A stretch of DNA of 64,000 nucleotides from positions 1-64,000 of the forward strand of contig NZ_NOZR01000006.1 of the NCBI RefSeq assembly GCF_002250655.1, given 5' to 3'. The notes under the pieces were generated by a model that searched no databases, was not told where the DNA came from, and saw only the letters and a list, made by a program, of their open reading frames with translations. Shown piece after piece: positions 44,597 through 53,960 of the stretch (positions are counted from its first letter, which is position 1; every line of letters begins with the position of its first letter). This DNA is from Mycolicibacterium sphagni (GTDB taxonomy: Bacteria; Actinomycetota; Actinomycetes; Mycobacteriales; Mycobacteriaceae). Position numbers and translations under genes: made by a program.

Positions 44597-45993
44597 TTCA
44601 TGAGCTCCTTTTTCACCACTTTGCCCATCGCGTTGCGCGGCAGCGAGTCGACCAGCCGCACCTCCCGCGGCCGTTTATGAGTCGAAAGCTGTTCGGCCAC
44701 ATACGCAATCAGCTCATCGGCGTTGGCGTCGCCGACCACGAACGCGACGATGCGCTGGCCGAGGTCGTCGTCGGGCAGCCCCACCACGGCCACCTCGTCG
44801 ACGGCGGGATGACCCAGCAGCACCGTCTCGACCTCACCGGCACCGACCCGGAAACCACCGGACTTGATCAGGTCCACCGACTCACGCCCGACGATTCGGT
44901 GCATGCCGGCGTGGTCGATGACGGCGGCGTCTCCGGTGCGATACCACCCGTCGGGCTCGAACGCCTCGGCGGTGGCGTCGGGCCGGTTGAGATAACCGTC
45001 GAACAGCGTGGGCGCCTTGAGCTGAAGGCTGCCAATGGTTTCGGCGTCATGCTCGGCAATCGAACCGTCCTCGCATACCAGCCGGGTCTGTACCCCGGTC
45101 AGCGGTAGGCCGACCCAGCCGGGGCGCCGCTCGCCGTCGGACCTGGTGCTCAGCGTGATCAGCGCCTCGGTGCTGCCGTACCGCTCCACGGGTAGGTGGC
45201 CGGTCAGCTCGGCCAGCTGGTTGAACACCGGCACCGGCAGCGGCGCACTGCCCGATACCAGCAGCCGCGCGCAGGACAGCGCGGCGGCGGCATCGGCGTC
45301 GGCGGCCACCCGGGACCACACCGTGGGAACGCCGAAGTACAACGAGCCACCGGCGGCCGCGTACCCGGCCGGGGTGGGTTTTCCGGTGTGCACGAAGCGA
45401 TTTCCGATTCGCAACGAGCCGAGCAAGCCGAGGATCAAACCGTGGACGTGAAACAGCGGCAGCCCGTGCACCAGGGTGTCGTCGGGACTCCACTGCCAGG
45501 CCTGGGCCAGCGCGTCGATATCGGCGGCGATGGCCCGCCGGCTGATCAGTACACCCTTGGGCAGCCCGGTGGTGCCGGAGGTGTACATCACCATGGCGGT
45601 GGCATCCCAGGATGGTTCGCCGTAGCGATGCCACGACCGGGCGTGCAGCCGGACCGGCACGTGCGGCAGGCCACCGGAGTCGGCGGGCCGCTCCCCCAGC
45701 CAGGCCTGCGCGCCGGAGTCGGTCAGGATGTGCGCCCGTTCGGCGACGCCCACGTCGGGGGGCACCGGCACGAACGGCACCCCGGCGATCAGGCATCCCG
45801 TCACGGCGAGCACGGTGGCGGCGGTCGGGGTGGCCAGCACGGCTACCCGGCCGGCGCCGCCGACCCGCTCAGCGACCGAGGTGGCCGCTCCGACGAGATC
45901 ACTACGAGACAGCACGGCGCCGTCGATACGCACGGCGTCGCCGATGTCGGCTCCGGCTGCGACGGCGGCCGGATTCAGGGAGGCCAGCAACAC
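44593..45993 (-). CDS. fadD36: Acyl-CoA synthetase FadD36
   Basis: A 466-residue AMP-forming ligase: P-loop MVMYTSGTTGLPKG, LPVERYGSTEALI, WYRTGDAAVID, and the adenylation Lys in NAMGKVVKKEL. It has the short length typical of malonyl/methylmalonyl-CoA synthetase-like members (Rv1193). Neighbouring downstream VOC gene overlaps it by four bases; the Nudix gene diverges 29 bases away. Confidence 0.9.
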   Translation of the reverse strand: MLLASLNPAAVAAGADIGDAVRIDGAVLSRSDLVGAATSVAERVGGAGRVAVLATPTAATVLAVTGCLIAGVPFVPVPPDVGVAERAHILTDSGAQAWLGERPADSGGLPHVPVRLHARSWHRYGEPSWDATAMVMYTSGTTGLPKGVLISRRAIAADIDALAQAWQWSPDDTLVHGLPLFHVHGLILGLLGSLRIGNRFVHTGKPTPAGYAAAGGSLYFGVPTVWSRVAADADAAAALSCARLLVSGSAPLPVPVFNQLAELTGHLPVERYGSTEALITLSTRSDGERRPGWVGLPLTGVQTRLVCEDGSIAEHDAETIGSLQLKAPTLFDGYLNRPDATAEAFEPDGWYRTGDAAVIDHAGMHRIVGRESVDLIKSGGFRVGAGEVETVLLGHPAVDEVAVVGLPDDDLGQRIVAFVVGDANADELIAYVAEQLSTHKRPREVRLVDSLPRNAMGKVVKKELMK

Positions 45994-46022
45994 GCTCGCG
46001 ACGCTACCCCGATACTGGCCTG

Positions 46023-46568
46023 ATGAAGCCCATCACGCAGGTGTCGTCCCGCGAGGTCTACCGCAACAACTGGATGACGGTGCGTGAGGACAGCATTCGG
46101 CGGCCGGACGGTTCCGCCGGCATCTACGGCGTCGTCGACAAGCCGGACTACGCGCTGATCATCGCTGTCGACGGCGATCGGCTCGCGCTGGTCGAGCAGT
46201 ACCGTTATCCGCTGGGTGAGCGCCGCTGGGAATTCCCCCAAGGCACCGCCCCGGACCGCGCAGACGTCGAACCGGCCGAACTCGCGGTGCGCGAACTACG
46301 CGAAGAGACCGGCCTGACCGCGGGCACGTTCGTCATCCTCGGCCGCCTCGACATCGCGGCGGGGATGAGCAGCCAACGCGGCTGGGTGTTCCTGGCCACC
46401 GACATCACCGAAGGTGAACCCGAGCGCGAGCACGAGGAGCAGGACATGCACTTCGAATGGTTCGAACGCACCCGGTTCGAGGAGATGGTCCGCACCGGAG
46501 AGATCACCGACGCCCAGTCCATCGCGGCATACGGACAGTTGCTACTGAGTGGTCTTTTACAAGCCTGA
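46023..46568 (+). CDS. Nudix hydrolase (ADP-ribose pyrophosphatase-like)
   Basis: A 181-residue protein with a Nudix box: Gly in FPQGTAPDRADVEPAEL and the catalytic helix AVRELREETGL. It begins MKPITQVSSREVYRNNWMTV, like ADP-ribose pyrophosphatases. It likely hydrolyses nucleoside diphosphate linked to sugars; exact substrate is not readable. It is the sole gene in this direction before the acyltransferase. Confidence 0.86.
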   Translation: MKPITQVSSREVYRNNWMTVREDSIRRPDGSAGIYGVVDKPDYALIIAVDGDRLALVEQYRYPLGERRWEFPQGTAPDRADVEPAELAVRELREETGLTAGTFVILGRLDIAAGMSSQRGWVFLATDITEGEPEREHEEQDMHFEWFERTRFEEMVRTGEITDAQSIAAYGQLLLSGLLQA

Positions 46569-46686
46569 CCGGCGCGTCATCGCCGAGATGTGACAGGTGA
46601 GATTGCCTGATCCCCCGCCGCGGCAGCGTGGTCAGGCCGGTCGCGGCGTCCCCGGGCTGAGCCGGCAGCACGCACAATGGACATCG

Positions 46687-48096
46687 ATGACTGATACCCC
46701 GACGGCGGCGCGCAACCATTCGATGGACCTATATCGGGTGTGCGCACTGCTGTTCGTCGTGGTCGGGCATTGGGTGGCAGCGGCCCTGACGTTCTCCGAC
46801 GGCGCGTTCTGGCGGGAGAACCCGCTCGTCGAGCTGCCCTGGACGCAGTGGTTGACGTTGATCTTCCAGGTCGTGCCGGTGTTCTTCGTGGTGGCCGGTT
46901 ACGCCAGTGCGGTGTCGTGGAGCCACCGCAGCGCCGACGAGCCCCGGCAGGTCTGGCTGCGCCGCCGCCTGGTGCGCCCGCTCGGGCCGACGGCGGTCTA
47001 CATCGCGTTCGCACTGCTGGTCGTGGTGGTGCTGCGCGGCGTCGGCGTGGCGAGTTCGGCGCTGGACTTCGGCGCGTGGGCGGTGGCCATGCACCTGTGG
47101 TTCCTGGGCATCTACGTTCTGGTGGTCGCACTGACGCCCGTTGCGGTGGCCGCGCACCGGCGCTGGGGTCTGCGGGTGCCGGTCACGATGACGCTGGCGG
47201 TCACGCTGATCGATATCGCAACCATCGGCGCCCACCTGCCCTATGTCGGCTGGCTGAACCATCTGCTGGTGTGGGGAGTGCTCTATCAGCTCGGAATCGC
47301 GTGGCATGGCGGCATGTTGCGCGGGCGGGTGGCGATCGCACTGGCCGGCTGTTCGGCGATCGCGCTGGCGCTGCTGATCACCGTGGGGCCCTACCCCGTC
47401 AGCATGATCGGTGTTCCCGGCCAGACGGTGGACAACACCGGGCCGCCCAATCTGGCGTTGCTGGCGCTGGGTGGGCTTCAAGCCGGGCTGGCACTGGCCG
47501 CCGCGCCCTTGGTGAATCGGGCGTTGAAATCGGCTCGTGCCGGACGCATTCTGATCATCGCCAACGACAACGTGATGGCGCTGTACCTGTGGCACATGAT
47601 TCCGGTGGTAATCGTGGCGGTGGTCGGGTACCCGACCGGCCTGCTGCCGCAACCCACGCTCGGCACGAGCGCCTGGTGGTGGTTCCGTCTGGAGTGGGTG
47701 GCGATCCTGGCGGTGGCGACGATGGTCGAGCTCGCGGTGTTGTGGTGGGGCCGACGGTTGTTCTCCGCCCCGTTGCCGACCATCACGGTCGGCGTTCCGC
47801 CCTGGCTGGGCGAAGCACTGCTGTTCGCCGGCACCGTCACGGTCGCTGTGACGATATCGGTGTTCGCCGTCGTCGGGTTCGCACCCGACGGACGTTTTCC
47901 GGTCGCCGCTAGTGTCGGATTCGCCGTGGGAGTGGCCCTGGTGGCGCTGGCGCCACGCTCAGCGGTAGGCGTCGACGCCGAGCTTGACAGCCAGGACCAG
48001 CCCGGCCACACCGATGAGAATCCGCAACGGGGTGGCGGGCGTGTGGCGGACGACGATGGGTCCCAGCCGCGATCCGATCAGGCCGCCGAGGCCTAG
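46687..48096 (+). CDS. Acyltransferase-3-family membrane protein
   Basis: A 469-residue protein with about ten transmembrane helices and a His in VVGHWVAAALTF, where AT3 enzymes carry the catalytic His. It also has PVFFVVAGYASAVSW and MALYLWHMIPVVIVAVVG. AT3 proteins O-acylate cell-surface glycans. The last ~45 residues (from DAELDSQDQPGHTDE) are strongly charged and lie opposite the 3' end of the convergent TSUP gene, so they look like readthrough after loss of an earlier stop. Confidence 0.8.
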   Translation: MTDTPTAARNHSMDLYRVCALLFVVVGHWVAAALTFSDGAFWRENPLVELPWTQWLTLIFQVVPVFFVVAGYASAVSWSHRSADEPRQVWLRRRLVRPLGPTAVYIAFALLVVVVLRGVGVASSALDFGAWAVAMHLWFLGIYVLVVALTPVAVAAHRRWGLRVPVTMTLAVTLIDIATIGAHLPYVGWLNHLLVWGVLYQLGIAWHGGMLRGRVAIALAGCSAIALALLITVGPYPVSMIGVPGQTVDNTGPPNLALLALGGLQAGLALAAAPLVNRALKSARAGRILIIANDNVMALYLWHMIPVVIVAVVGYPTGLLPQPTLGTSAWWWFRLEWVAILAVATMVELAVLWWGRRLFSAPLPTITVGVPPWLGEALLFAGTVTVAVTISVFAVVGFAPDGRFPVAASVGFAVGVALVALAPRSAVGVDAELDSQDQPGHTDENPQRGGGRVADDDGSQPRSDQAAEA

Positions 48097-48684
48097 CGCG
48101 AGCATCGCGCCCCAGTGCACGGGCGCCAACACCGCGAACAGCACTGCGGCCACGGTGTTGGCCAGCCCGAGCAGGACGTTCTTGGCGGCGTTGGCGTGCG
48201 CCAGGCTGTCCGACCCGGCGTTGAGCAGCAGCGCCAGGAAGAGCACACCGGCTGCCGCGCCGAAGTAGCCGCCGTAGAGCGCGATCGCGAAGATCGCAGC
48301 CATCTCGGCCACCACTACCGCACGGCGGCGGCGCGCTGGGTGCGCGGTGCCGCGCGGCACGACGATCGCCAGTGAGGCCACCCCGAGCAGCACCGGAACC
48401 ACCTTCTCGAACGCGTCTGCCGGGGTGGTCAGCAGCAGCGTCGCACCTGCGCCACCGCCGATGGCCGCAAGCGGTGCCATCCGCGCCAGAAAGCGCCCCT
48501 GTCCGGCGAGTTCGGGGCGCGAACCCCACGCCGAGCCGATGCCGTTGAACACCAGGGCCACCGTGTTGGTGACGTTGGCTGCCACTGGCGCAAGCCCGAC
48601 GGCAAGCAGAGCCGGATAGGTGGCCACCGACGCGAATCCGGCGATGCTGCCGGCCAACCCTCCCAGCACACCGGCGATCAGCAA
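47959..48684 (-). CDS. TSUP/TauE-SafE family permease
   Basis: A 241-residue membrane protein with about eight helices in two halves, typical of the sulfite/organosulfonate exporter family (GGLAGSIAGFASVATYPALL, AIALYGGYFGAAAGVLFLAL). The first usable start is TTG 48684, but family alignment would favour the upstream in-frame CTG at 48708 (reading LSALDVVTLL), just 12 bases after an in-frame stop. The start is therefore unusual. It follows the pruB gene and a pair of repeats, and overlaps the acyltransferase gene at the 3' end by 138 bases. Confidence 0.8.
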   Translation of the reverse strand: MLIAGVLGGLAGSIAGFASVATYPALLAVGLAPVAANVTNTVALVFNGIGSAWGSRPELAGQGRFLARMAPLAAIGGGAGATLLLTTPADAFEKVVPVLLGVASLAIVVPRGTAHPARRRRAVVVAEMAAIFAIALYGGYFGAAAGVLFLALLLNAGSDSLAHANAAKNVLLGLANTVAAVLFAVLAPVHWGAMLALGLGGLIGSRLGPIVVRHTPATPLRILIGVAGLVLAVKLGVDAYR

Positions 48685-48730
48685 GGTGACGACGTCCAGT
48701 GCGCTCAGCGGTGGGGCCTTTCACTTTCGT

Positions 48731-48803
48731 CCGGCGGGCAGGAGCGCAGCGACCCGGGAGTAATCAATGCCGCGGGCAGGAGCGCAGCGACCAGGGAGTA
48801 TCA
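48731..48803 (-). repeat. Two tandem ~36-bp intergenic repeats after pruB
   Basis: Units 48731-48766 and 48767-48803 share a 29-base core starting GCGGGCAGGAGCGCAGCG (plus strand), with one mismatch. On the minus strand the first unit begins at the TGA stop of pruB. The place, between co-directional genes and abutting a stop codon, is like the 35-bp repeats near 18.2 kb, and GGAGCGCAGCG resembles part of MIRU-type sequences. Confidence 0.8.
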
Positions 48804-49766
48804 GTGCCGGTGTGTCAGTGCTCGTAGGAAGAACATCAGGTTGGCGGGTCGTTCGGCAAGCCGGCGGACGAAATACCCGTACCACTGGGTGCCGAACGGC
48901 ACGTACACCCGCACGTGATTACCCTCGGCCGCCAGCCGGCGCTGCTCGATATCCCGGATACCGTAGAGCATCTGATATTCGAATTCGGCTACGCCGCGGC
49001 CGAATTTGCGCGCCAATTCCCCCGCCGCGGTGACGATGGCCGGGTCATGCGAGGCGACCATCGGGTATCCCTCGCCGGCCATCAGCGTCCGCAGACAGCG
49101 CAGGTAGGACTCGCTGACCTCGCCCGCGTCGCGATAGGCCACCGATGCCGGTTCGTCGTAGGCGCCCTTGCAGAGCCGGATCCTCGCGCCGGACGCCGCG
49201 AACTCGGCACAGTCGGCCTCGGTGCGTTTGAGGTAGGCCTGCAGAACCGTTCCGAGCCAGGGGAATTCGGTGCGCAACTGTCGCACGATCGACAACGTCG
49301 AGTCGGTGGTGGTGTGATCCTCGGCGTCGACGGTGACCCATGCACCGACCTGCTGCGCCCGCCGGCAGATGGTGTGGGCGTTCCCGAAGGCGATCGTGTC
49401 GCCGTCGACGGGTAGCGCCTGGCCGAGCGCGGAGAGTTTCAGCGACACCTCCAGTGGCCGCGCCGCTGCGTCGCGGCTCTCCCCCCGGGCGCCCAGCGCG
49501 TCGAGCAGGTGCAGGTAGGCCTTGACGGTGGCCTCGGCTGCGTCGACGTCGGTGACGTCCTCACCGAGGTAGTCGACACTGACCAAACGGTCCGAGTCAC
49601 GCAGGGCGCTGACCGCCGCCAGCGCGTCGTCGACGGTTTCGCCGGGCACGAACCGACCGACGACGTCGCGTGTGACGGGCATGCGTTCAGCGCTGTGCCG
49701 CAACCGGTTTGACCGGCTGGCGGCCAGAATGGCCGGCCGCGCGACGCTCGTGAACACGCTCATCAC
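48801..49766 (-). CDS. pruB: Proline dehydrogenase
   Basis: A 321-residue FAD-dependent TIM-barrel PRODH: DVVGRFVPGETVDDALAAV, VTVDAEDHTTTD, RIRLCKGAYDEPASVAY, and GVAEFEYQMLYGIRD. It oxidises proline to pyrroline-5-carboxylate. It follows pruA with a four-base overlap, so the two enzymes are made together. Confidence 0.95.
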   Translation of the reverse strand: MMSVFTSVARPAILAASRSNRLRHSAERMPVTRDVVGRFVPGETVDDALAAVSALRDSDRLVSVDYLGEDVTDVDAAEATVKAYLHLLDALGARGESRDAAARPLEVSLKLSALGQALPVDGDTIAFGNAHTICRRAQQVGAWVTVDAEDHTTTDSTLSIVRQLRTEFPWLGTVLQAYLKRTEADCAEFAASGARIRLCKGAYDEPASVAYRDAGEVSESYLRCLRTLMAGEGYPMVASHDPAIVTAAGELARKFGRGVAEFEYQMLYGIRDIEQRRLAAEGNHVRVYVPFGTQWYGYFVRRLAERPANLMFFLRALTHRH

Positions 49767-51394
49767 TGCACCCCCATGTGCGCGTAGGTGTGATCGGTCG
49801 GCGGGACGAACGTCTCCTTGACGGAGCGCGCCGAGGTCCAGCGCAACAGGTTCAGCGGTGAGCCGGCCTTGTCATTGGTGCCCGAAGCCCGCGAACCGCC
49901 GAACGGCTGCTGCCCCACCACCGCTCCGGTCGGCTTGTCGTTGACGTAGAAGTTGCCCGCGGCGAATCGCAGCCGATCGGCCGCCGTCTGGATGGCGGCC
50001 CGATCGTCGGCGATCACCGCGCCGGTCAGCGCGTAGCGCGAGCCGCCGTCGACGACATCGAGGACTGCGTCGAACCCGTCGTCGGGGTAGACGTGGACGG
50101 CCAGGATCGGGCCGAAGTACTCCGTTGAGAACGCCTCGTCGGTCGGGTCGTCGGACAGCAGAACGGTCGGGCGGACGAAATAGCCTTCGCTGTCGTCACA
50201 TTCACCGCCGACGGCGACGGTGACACCCGGGGCGCTCTTGGCCCGCTCCAAGGCACGGGAACTCTTGGCGAACGCGCGGGCGTCGATGACCGCTCCGCCG
50301 TAGTTCGACAGGTCGGCGACGTCGCCGTAGCGCAGCGCCTCGGTGGCACCGAGGAAGTCATCACCCATCGTCTGCCACACCGAACGCGGGATGAATGCCC
50401 GCGAGGCCGCCGAGCATTTCTGGCCCTGATAGTCGAAGGCACCGCGAATCAGCGCGGTGCGCAACACATCCGGATTCGCCGAACTGTGCGCGACGACGAA
50501 GTCCTTGCCGCCGGTCTCCCCCACCAGGCGCGGGTAGCTGTCGTAGTCGGCGATGCGGGTGCCGACTTCTCGCCACAGGTGCTGGAAGGTGGCGGTGGAA
50601 CCGGTGAAGTGAATGCCGGACAGCCGGCGATCGGCGAGCACCACATCCGAGACCGCATACCCGTCACCGGCCACCAGGTTGATCACTCCGGCAGGCAGGC
50701 CGGCCGCCTCCAGCAGTTGCATCGTCAGGTAGGCGGCGAAGGTCTGGGTGATCGACGGCTTCCACACCACGGTGTTGCCCATCAACGCTGGCGCTGTCGG
50801 CAGGTTGCCCGCGATCGCGGTGAAGTTGAACGGGGTGACGGCGTAGACGAAGCCGTCCAGCGGCCGGTAGTCGGAGCGATTCCATACGCCCGGGCCGCTG
50901 ATCGGCTGCTGGGCCAGGATCTGGCGGGCGAACGCGACGTTGAAGCGCCAGAAGTCGACAAGTTCGCAGGGGGCGTCGATCTCGGCCTGGTAGGCGGTCT
51001 TGGACTGGCCCAGCATGGTGGCGGCGGCGATCTTCTCCCGCCATGGCCCGGCCAGCAGGTCGGCAGCGCGCAGGAAGACCGCGGCGCGGTCGTCGAACGG
51101 GGTCGCGGCCCACTCGTGTTTGGCGGTCATTGCCGCCTCGACCGCGGCCATGGCGTCGGCGACAGTGCCGTTGGACAGGGTGCCCAGCCGGGAACTGTGC
51201 CGGTGGGGCTGGACGACGTCGATGCGCTCGCCGTCGCCCAGCCGGTGGCGGCCGCCGATGACGTGCGGCAGATCGATCGGGTGGGTGGACAGATCGTGCA
51301 GGGCCGCGGTGAGGCGGGCCCGCTCGGCGGAGTGAGGTGCGAATTCGTGAACCGGCTCATTGGCCGGCGCGGGAACTTCGGTACGGGCGTCCAT
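49763..51394 (-). CDS. pruA: 1-pyrroline-5-carboxylate dehydrogenase
   Basis: A 543-residue aldehyde dehydrogenase: cofactor FTGSTATFQ, catalytic Glu in VGETGGKD, catalytic Cys in YQGQKCSAASR, and PFGGSRASGTNDKAG. It oxidises P5C to glutamate. ATG 51394 was chosen over an upstream in-frame start at 51445 since the family begins near MDARTEV. It diverges from the regulator pruC by 84 bases. Confidence 0.95.
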   Translation of the reverse strand: MDARTEVPAPANEPVHEFAPHSAERARLTAALHDLSTHPIDLPHVIGGRHRLGDGERIDVVQPHRHSSRLGTLSNGTVADAMAAVEAAMTAKHEWAATPFDDRAAVFLRAADLLAGPWREKIAAATMLGQSKTAYQAEIDAPCELVDFWRFNVAFARQILAQQPISGPGVWNRSDYRPLDGFVYAVTPFNFTAIAGNLPTAPALMGNTVVWKPSITQTFAAYLTMQLLEAAGLPAGVINLVAGDGYAVSDVVLADRRLSGIHFTGSTATFQHLWREVGTRIADYDSYPRLVGETGGKDFVVAHSSANPDVLRTALIRGAFDYQGQKCSAASRAFIPRSVWQTMGDDFLGATEALRYGDVADLSNYGGAVIDARAFAKSSRALERAKSAPGVTVAVGGECDDSEGYFVRPTVLLSDDPTDEAFSTEYFGPILAVHVYPDDGFDAVLDVVDGGSRYALTGAVIADDRAAIQTAADRLRFAAGNFYVNDKPTGAVVGQQPFGGSRASGTNDKAGSPLNLLRWTSARSVKETFVPPTDHTYAHMGVQ

Positions 51395-51478
51395 GCAGTT
51401 CAGGATCGCGCCCGGCACGCGCCAAACTGTTGGTAGATCGGACAAGCTTGGCGCCCTCAGCTAGTAGCATCGGACAAC

Positions 51479-53044
51479 ATGCGCGAAGCCGGTGTCGGGC
51501 TGGGCCAACTGGTGTTGGCCCTGGATGCGACGCTGGTCCGACTCGTCGAGGCACCGCGGGGGCTGGACCGCCCGGTACGGTCGGCCGCACTGATCGACGC
51601 AGACGACGTGCGACTCGGTCTGTCGGTCAGCGCGGGTTCGGCGGATGTGTTCTTCCTGCTCGGGATCTCCGATGCCGATGCTTCCCGATGGCTGGACCGC
51701 CAGATCGCCGCGCACGGCTCCCCGGCGGCGATCTTCGTCAAAGAGCCCTCCGACGCCGTGGTTACCCGGGCGGTCGCGGCAGGCACCGCCGTGGTCGCCG
51801 TCGATCCCAAGGCTCGCTGGGAACGGTTGTATCGCCTGGTCAACCATGTCTTCGAACACCGCAGAACCGATTCGGTGACCGATTCGGGAACCGACCTGTT
51901 CGCCCTCGCACAGTCGATCGCCGACCGTACCCACGGCATGGTCAGCATCGAGGACGCCCAGTCGCATGTGCTGGCGTACTCCGCGTCCAACGACGAAGCC
52001 GACGAATTGCGGCGGCTCTCGATCCTCGGGCGCGCGGGCCCACCCGAGCATCTGCGGTGGATCGCACAATGGGGAATCTTCGACCGGCTGCGCGCCGGCG
52101 CGGACGTGGTGGCGGTGGACGAGCGCCCCGAACTGGGCCTACGGCCGCGGCTCGCGATCGGCGTCCACCGACAAGACTCCCGGGGCGACGTTTTCTCCGG
52201 CACCATCTGGGTGCAGCAGGGCGCGCGACCGCTGGCCGAGGACGCCGAGGAGGTGTTGCGCGGTGCGGCCGTGCTGGCCGCCCGGATCATGGCCCGGCTG
52301 GCCGCGCGGCCGTCGCCGCACCTGCTCGCCGTCCAACAACTGCTCGGCCTGGCCGACGCCGACGAGACGGACCTGGCCACGCTGGCGCGTGAACTCGACG
52401 TCCCCCTCGACGGGCGGGCGGCCGTGATCGGCTTCGTCGCCGGCGAACCCGATCCCCGTATGACCGACATTCTGGCCTTGAGCGCCAGCGCTTTTCGCCC
52501 CGACGCCCAGGTGGCCGGCAACGGGTCGCGGGTCTACGTGGTGTTGCCGGACTCCGGGCGCACCGCCGCGGTGGTGTCGTGGATCCGCGGGACGATCGGC
52601 GCGTTGCGCACCGAGCTCGGCCTGGATCTGCGCGCGGTGATCGCCGCCCCGATCGCGGGCCTGGGTGCCGTCGCCGGCGCCCGCCGCGAGATCGACCGCG
52701 TCTTCGACAGCGCGCAACGCCATCCGATTTTCGGCCAGGTGACCACCCTGGCCGAAGCCCGCACGACGGTGTTGCTCGACGAGATCGTCACCATGGTGGC
52801 CGCCGACGAGCGGCTGGTCGATCCGCGGGTGCGCCGGCTGCGTGAGGCCGAGCCCGCGCTGGCGCAGACACTCGGGGTGTATCTGGACAGCTTCGGCGAC
52901 GTCGCGACGGCCGCGGCGGCGCTGCACGTGCATCCCAACACGGTCCGATACCGGGTGCGGCGCATCGAGCAGGTGCTGGCCACGTCGCTGGCCGATCCGG
53001 ACGTCCGCCTGCTGCTGTCCCTGAGCCTGCGCGCAACCGCCTGA
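51479..53044 (+). CDS. pruC: PucR-family activator of proline catabolism
   Basis: A 521-residue PucR-type regulator: N-terminal sensory region (MREAGVGLGQLVLALDATLV), a central GAF-like CdaR region, and a C-terminal helix-turn-helix TAAAALHVHPNTVRYRVRRI. In M. tuberculosis Rv1186c (PruC) activates pruAB in response to proline; the divergent layout is the same. Confidence 0.92.
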   Translation: MREAGVGLGQLVLALDATLVRLVEAPRGLDRPVRSAALIDADDVRLGLSVSAGSADVFFLLGISDADASRWLDRQIAAHGSPAAIFVKEPSDAVVTRAVAAGTAVVAVDPKARWERLYRLVNHVFEHRRTDSVTDSGTDLFALAQSIADRTHGMVSIEDAQSHVLAYSASNDEADELRRLSILGRAGPPEHLRWIAQWGIFDRLRAGADVVAVDERPELGLRPRLAIGVHRQDSRGDVFSGTIWVQQGARPLAEDAEEVLRGAAVLAARIMARLAARPSPHLLAVQQLLGLADADETDLATLARELDVPLDGRAAVIGFVAGEPDPRMTDILALSASAFRPDAQVAGNGSRVYVVLPDSGRTAAVVSWIRGTIGALRTELGLDLRAVIAAPIAGLGAVAGARREIDRVFDSAQRHPIFGQVTTLAEARTTVLLDEIVTMVAADERLVDPRVRRLREAEPALAQTLGVYLDSFGDVATAAAALHVHPNTVRYRVRRIEQVLATSLADPDVRLLLSLSLRATA

Positions 53045-53261
53045 CCTGCGCCGTCAAGCAGCCGCGCCGTAAAGACTGCAAAAAAGCAGAATTTTGGTAA
53101 CAATGTTGCATCTGTTGCCGATGAGGCATTTGTCATAACTGGCTGTGAGCCCCGTCACGCGGTATCTGCCGCGCCCGGGACCCACCGCCCGTCACGACGC
53201 CAGAAACACCGGTGAACGGGCCCCCGATCACCGTCGAACCACTAAGCACCAAGGGGTCAGC

Positions 53262-53900
53262 ATGAAATACATGGGTCGAGTGCTGGTGGCGATGATCGCC
53301 GCCGTCGCGGCGCTCTTCGTCGGGACCGGCACCTCACACGCCGGCCTGGACAACGAATTGAGTCTGGTTGACGGCGGTGGCCGCACCATGACGATTCAGC
53401 AGTGGGACACCTTCCTCAACGGCGTGTTCCCCCTGGACCGCAACAGGCTGACTCGTGAGTGGTTCCACTCCGGCAAGGCCGTCTACAGCGTGGTCGGCCC
53501 GGGTTCGGACGAGTTCGCGGGCACCTTGGAACTGGGCTACCAGGTCGGCTTCCCGTGGTCGCTGGGTGTGGGCATCAACTTCAGCTACACCACCCCCAAC
53601 ATCCTGCTCGACGACGCGAACATCTCCCCGACGGGCTTCAACCCGCTGGGCTCGGTCATCACCCCGAACCTGTTCCCGGGTGTGTCGATCAGCGCTGACC
53701 TGGGCAACGGCCCCGGCATCCAGGAAGTCGCCACCTTCTCGGTGGACGTCTCGGGCCCCAACGGCTCGGTCGCCGTGGCCAACGCCCACGGCACCGTCAC
53801 CGGTGCCGCCGGCGGCGTGCTCCTGCGCCCGTTCGCTCGCCTGATCTCCAAGGCCGGTGACAGCGTCACCACCTACGGCGAACCCTGGAACATGAACTGA
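53262..53900 (+). CDS. MspA-family outer-membrane porin
   Basis: A 212-residue precursor. The signal peptide ends SHA, giving a mature 185-residue porin that begins GLDNELSLVDGGG and ends YGEPWNMN. It closely follows MspA: WDTFLNGVFPLDRNRLTREW, SLGVGINFSYTTPNIL and SVITPNLFPGVSISADLGNG are present. At the pore constriction, mature residues 90-93 read DDAN; MspA has DDGD, so the third acidic residue is Asn here. An octameric beta-barrel with hydrophilic pore is expected. AAGGGG precedes the ATG; two hairpins follow the stop. Confidence 0.95.
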   Translation: MKYMGRVLVAMIAAVAALFVGTGTSHAGLDNELSLVDGGGRTMTIQQWDTFLNGVFPLDRNRLTREWFHSGKAVYSVVGPGSDEFAGTLELGYQVGFPWSLGVGINFSYTTPNILLDDANISPTGFNPLGSVITPNLFPGVSISADLGNGPGIQEVATFSVDVSGPNGSVAVANAHGTVTGAAGGVLLRPFARLISKAGDSVTTYGEPWNMN

Positions 53901-53915
53901 GCAGAAGTTTCTGAC

Positions 53916-53960
53916 CCCCGCTTAGGGCGGGGCGGTTGAGCTAGCGCTTAGCTCAACCGC
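53916..53960. terminator. Double-hairpin terminator between porin and dapC
   Basis: Hairpin 1 is CCCCGC / GCGGGG (53916-53932). Hairpin 2 is a perfect 12-bp stem GCGGTTGAGCTA / TAGCTCAACCGC (53932-53960) with a five-base loop; it includes the dapC stop codon. It can serve both convergent genes. Confidence 0.75.

Noticed and set aside
47909-48724. 271-codon alternative frame over the TSUP gene
   Set aside because: Composition is Arg/Gly/Ala-rich without hydrophobic helices; the TSUP frame has clear transmembrane periodicity.
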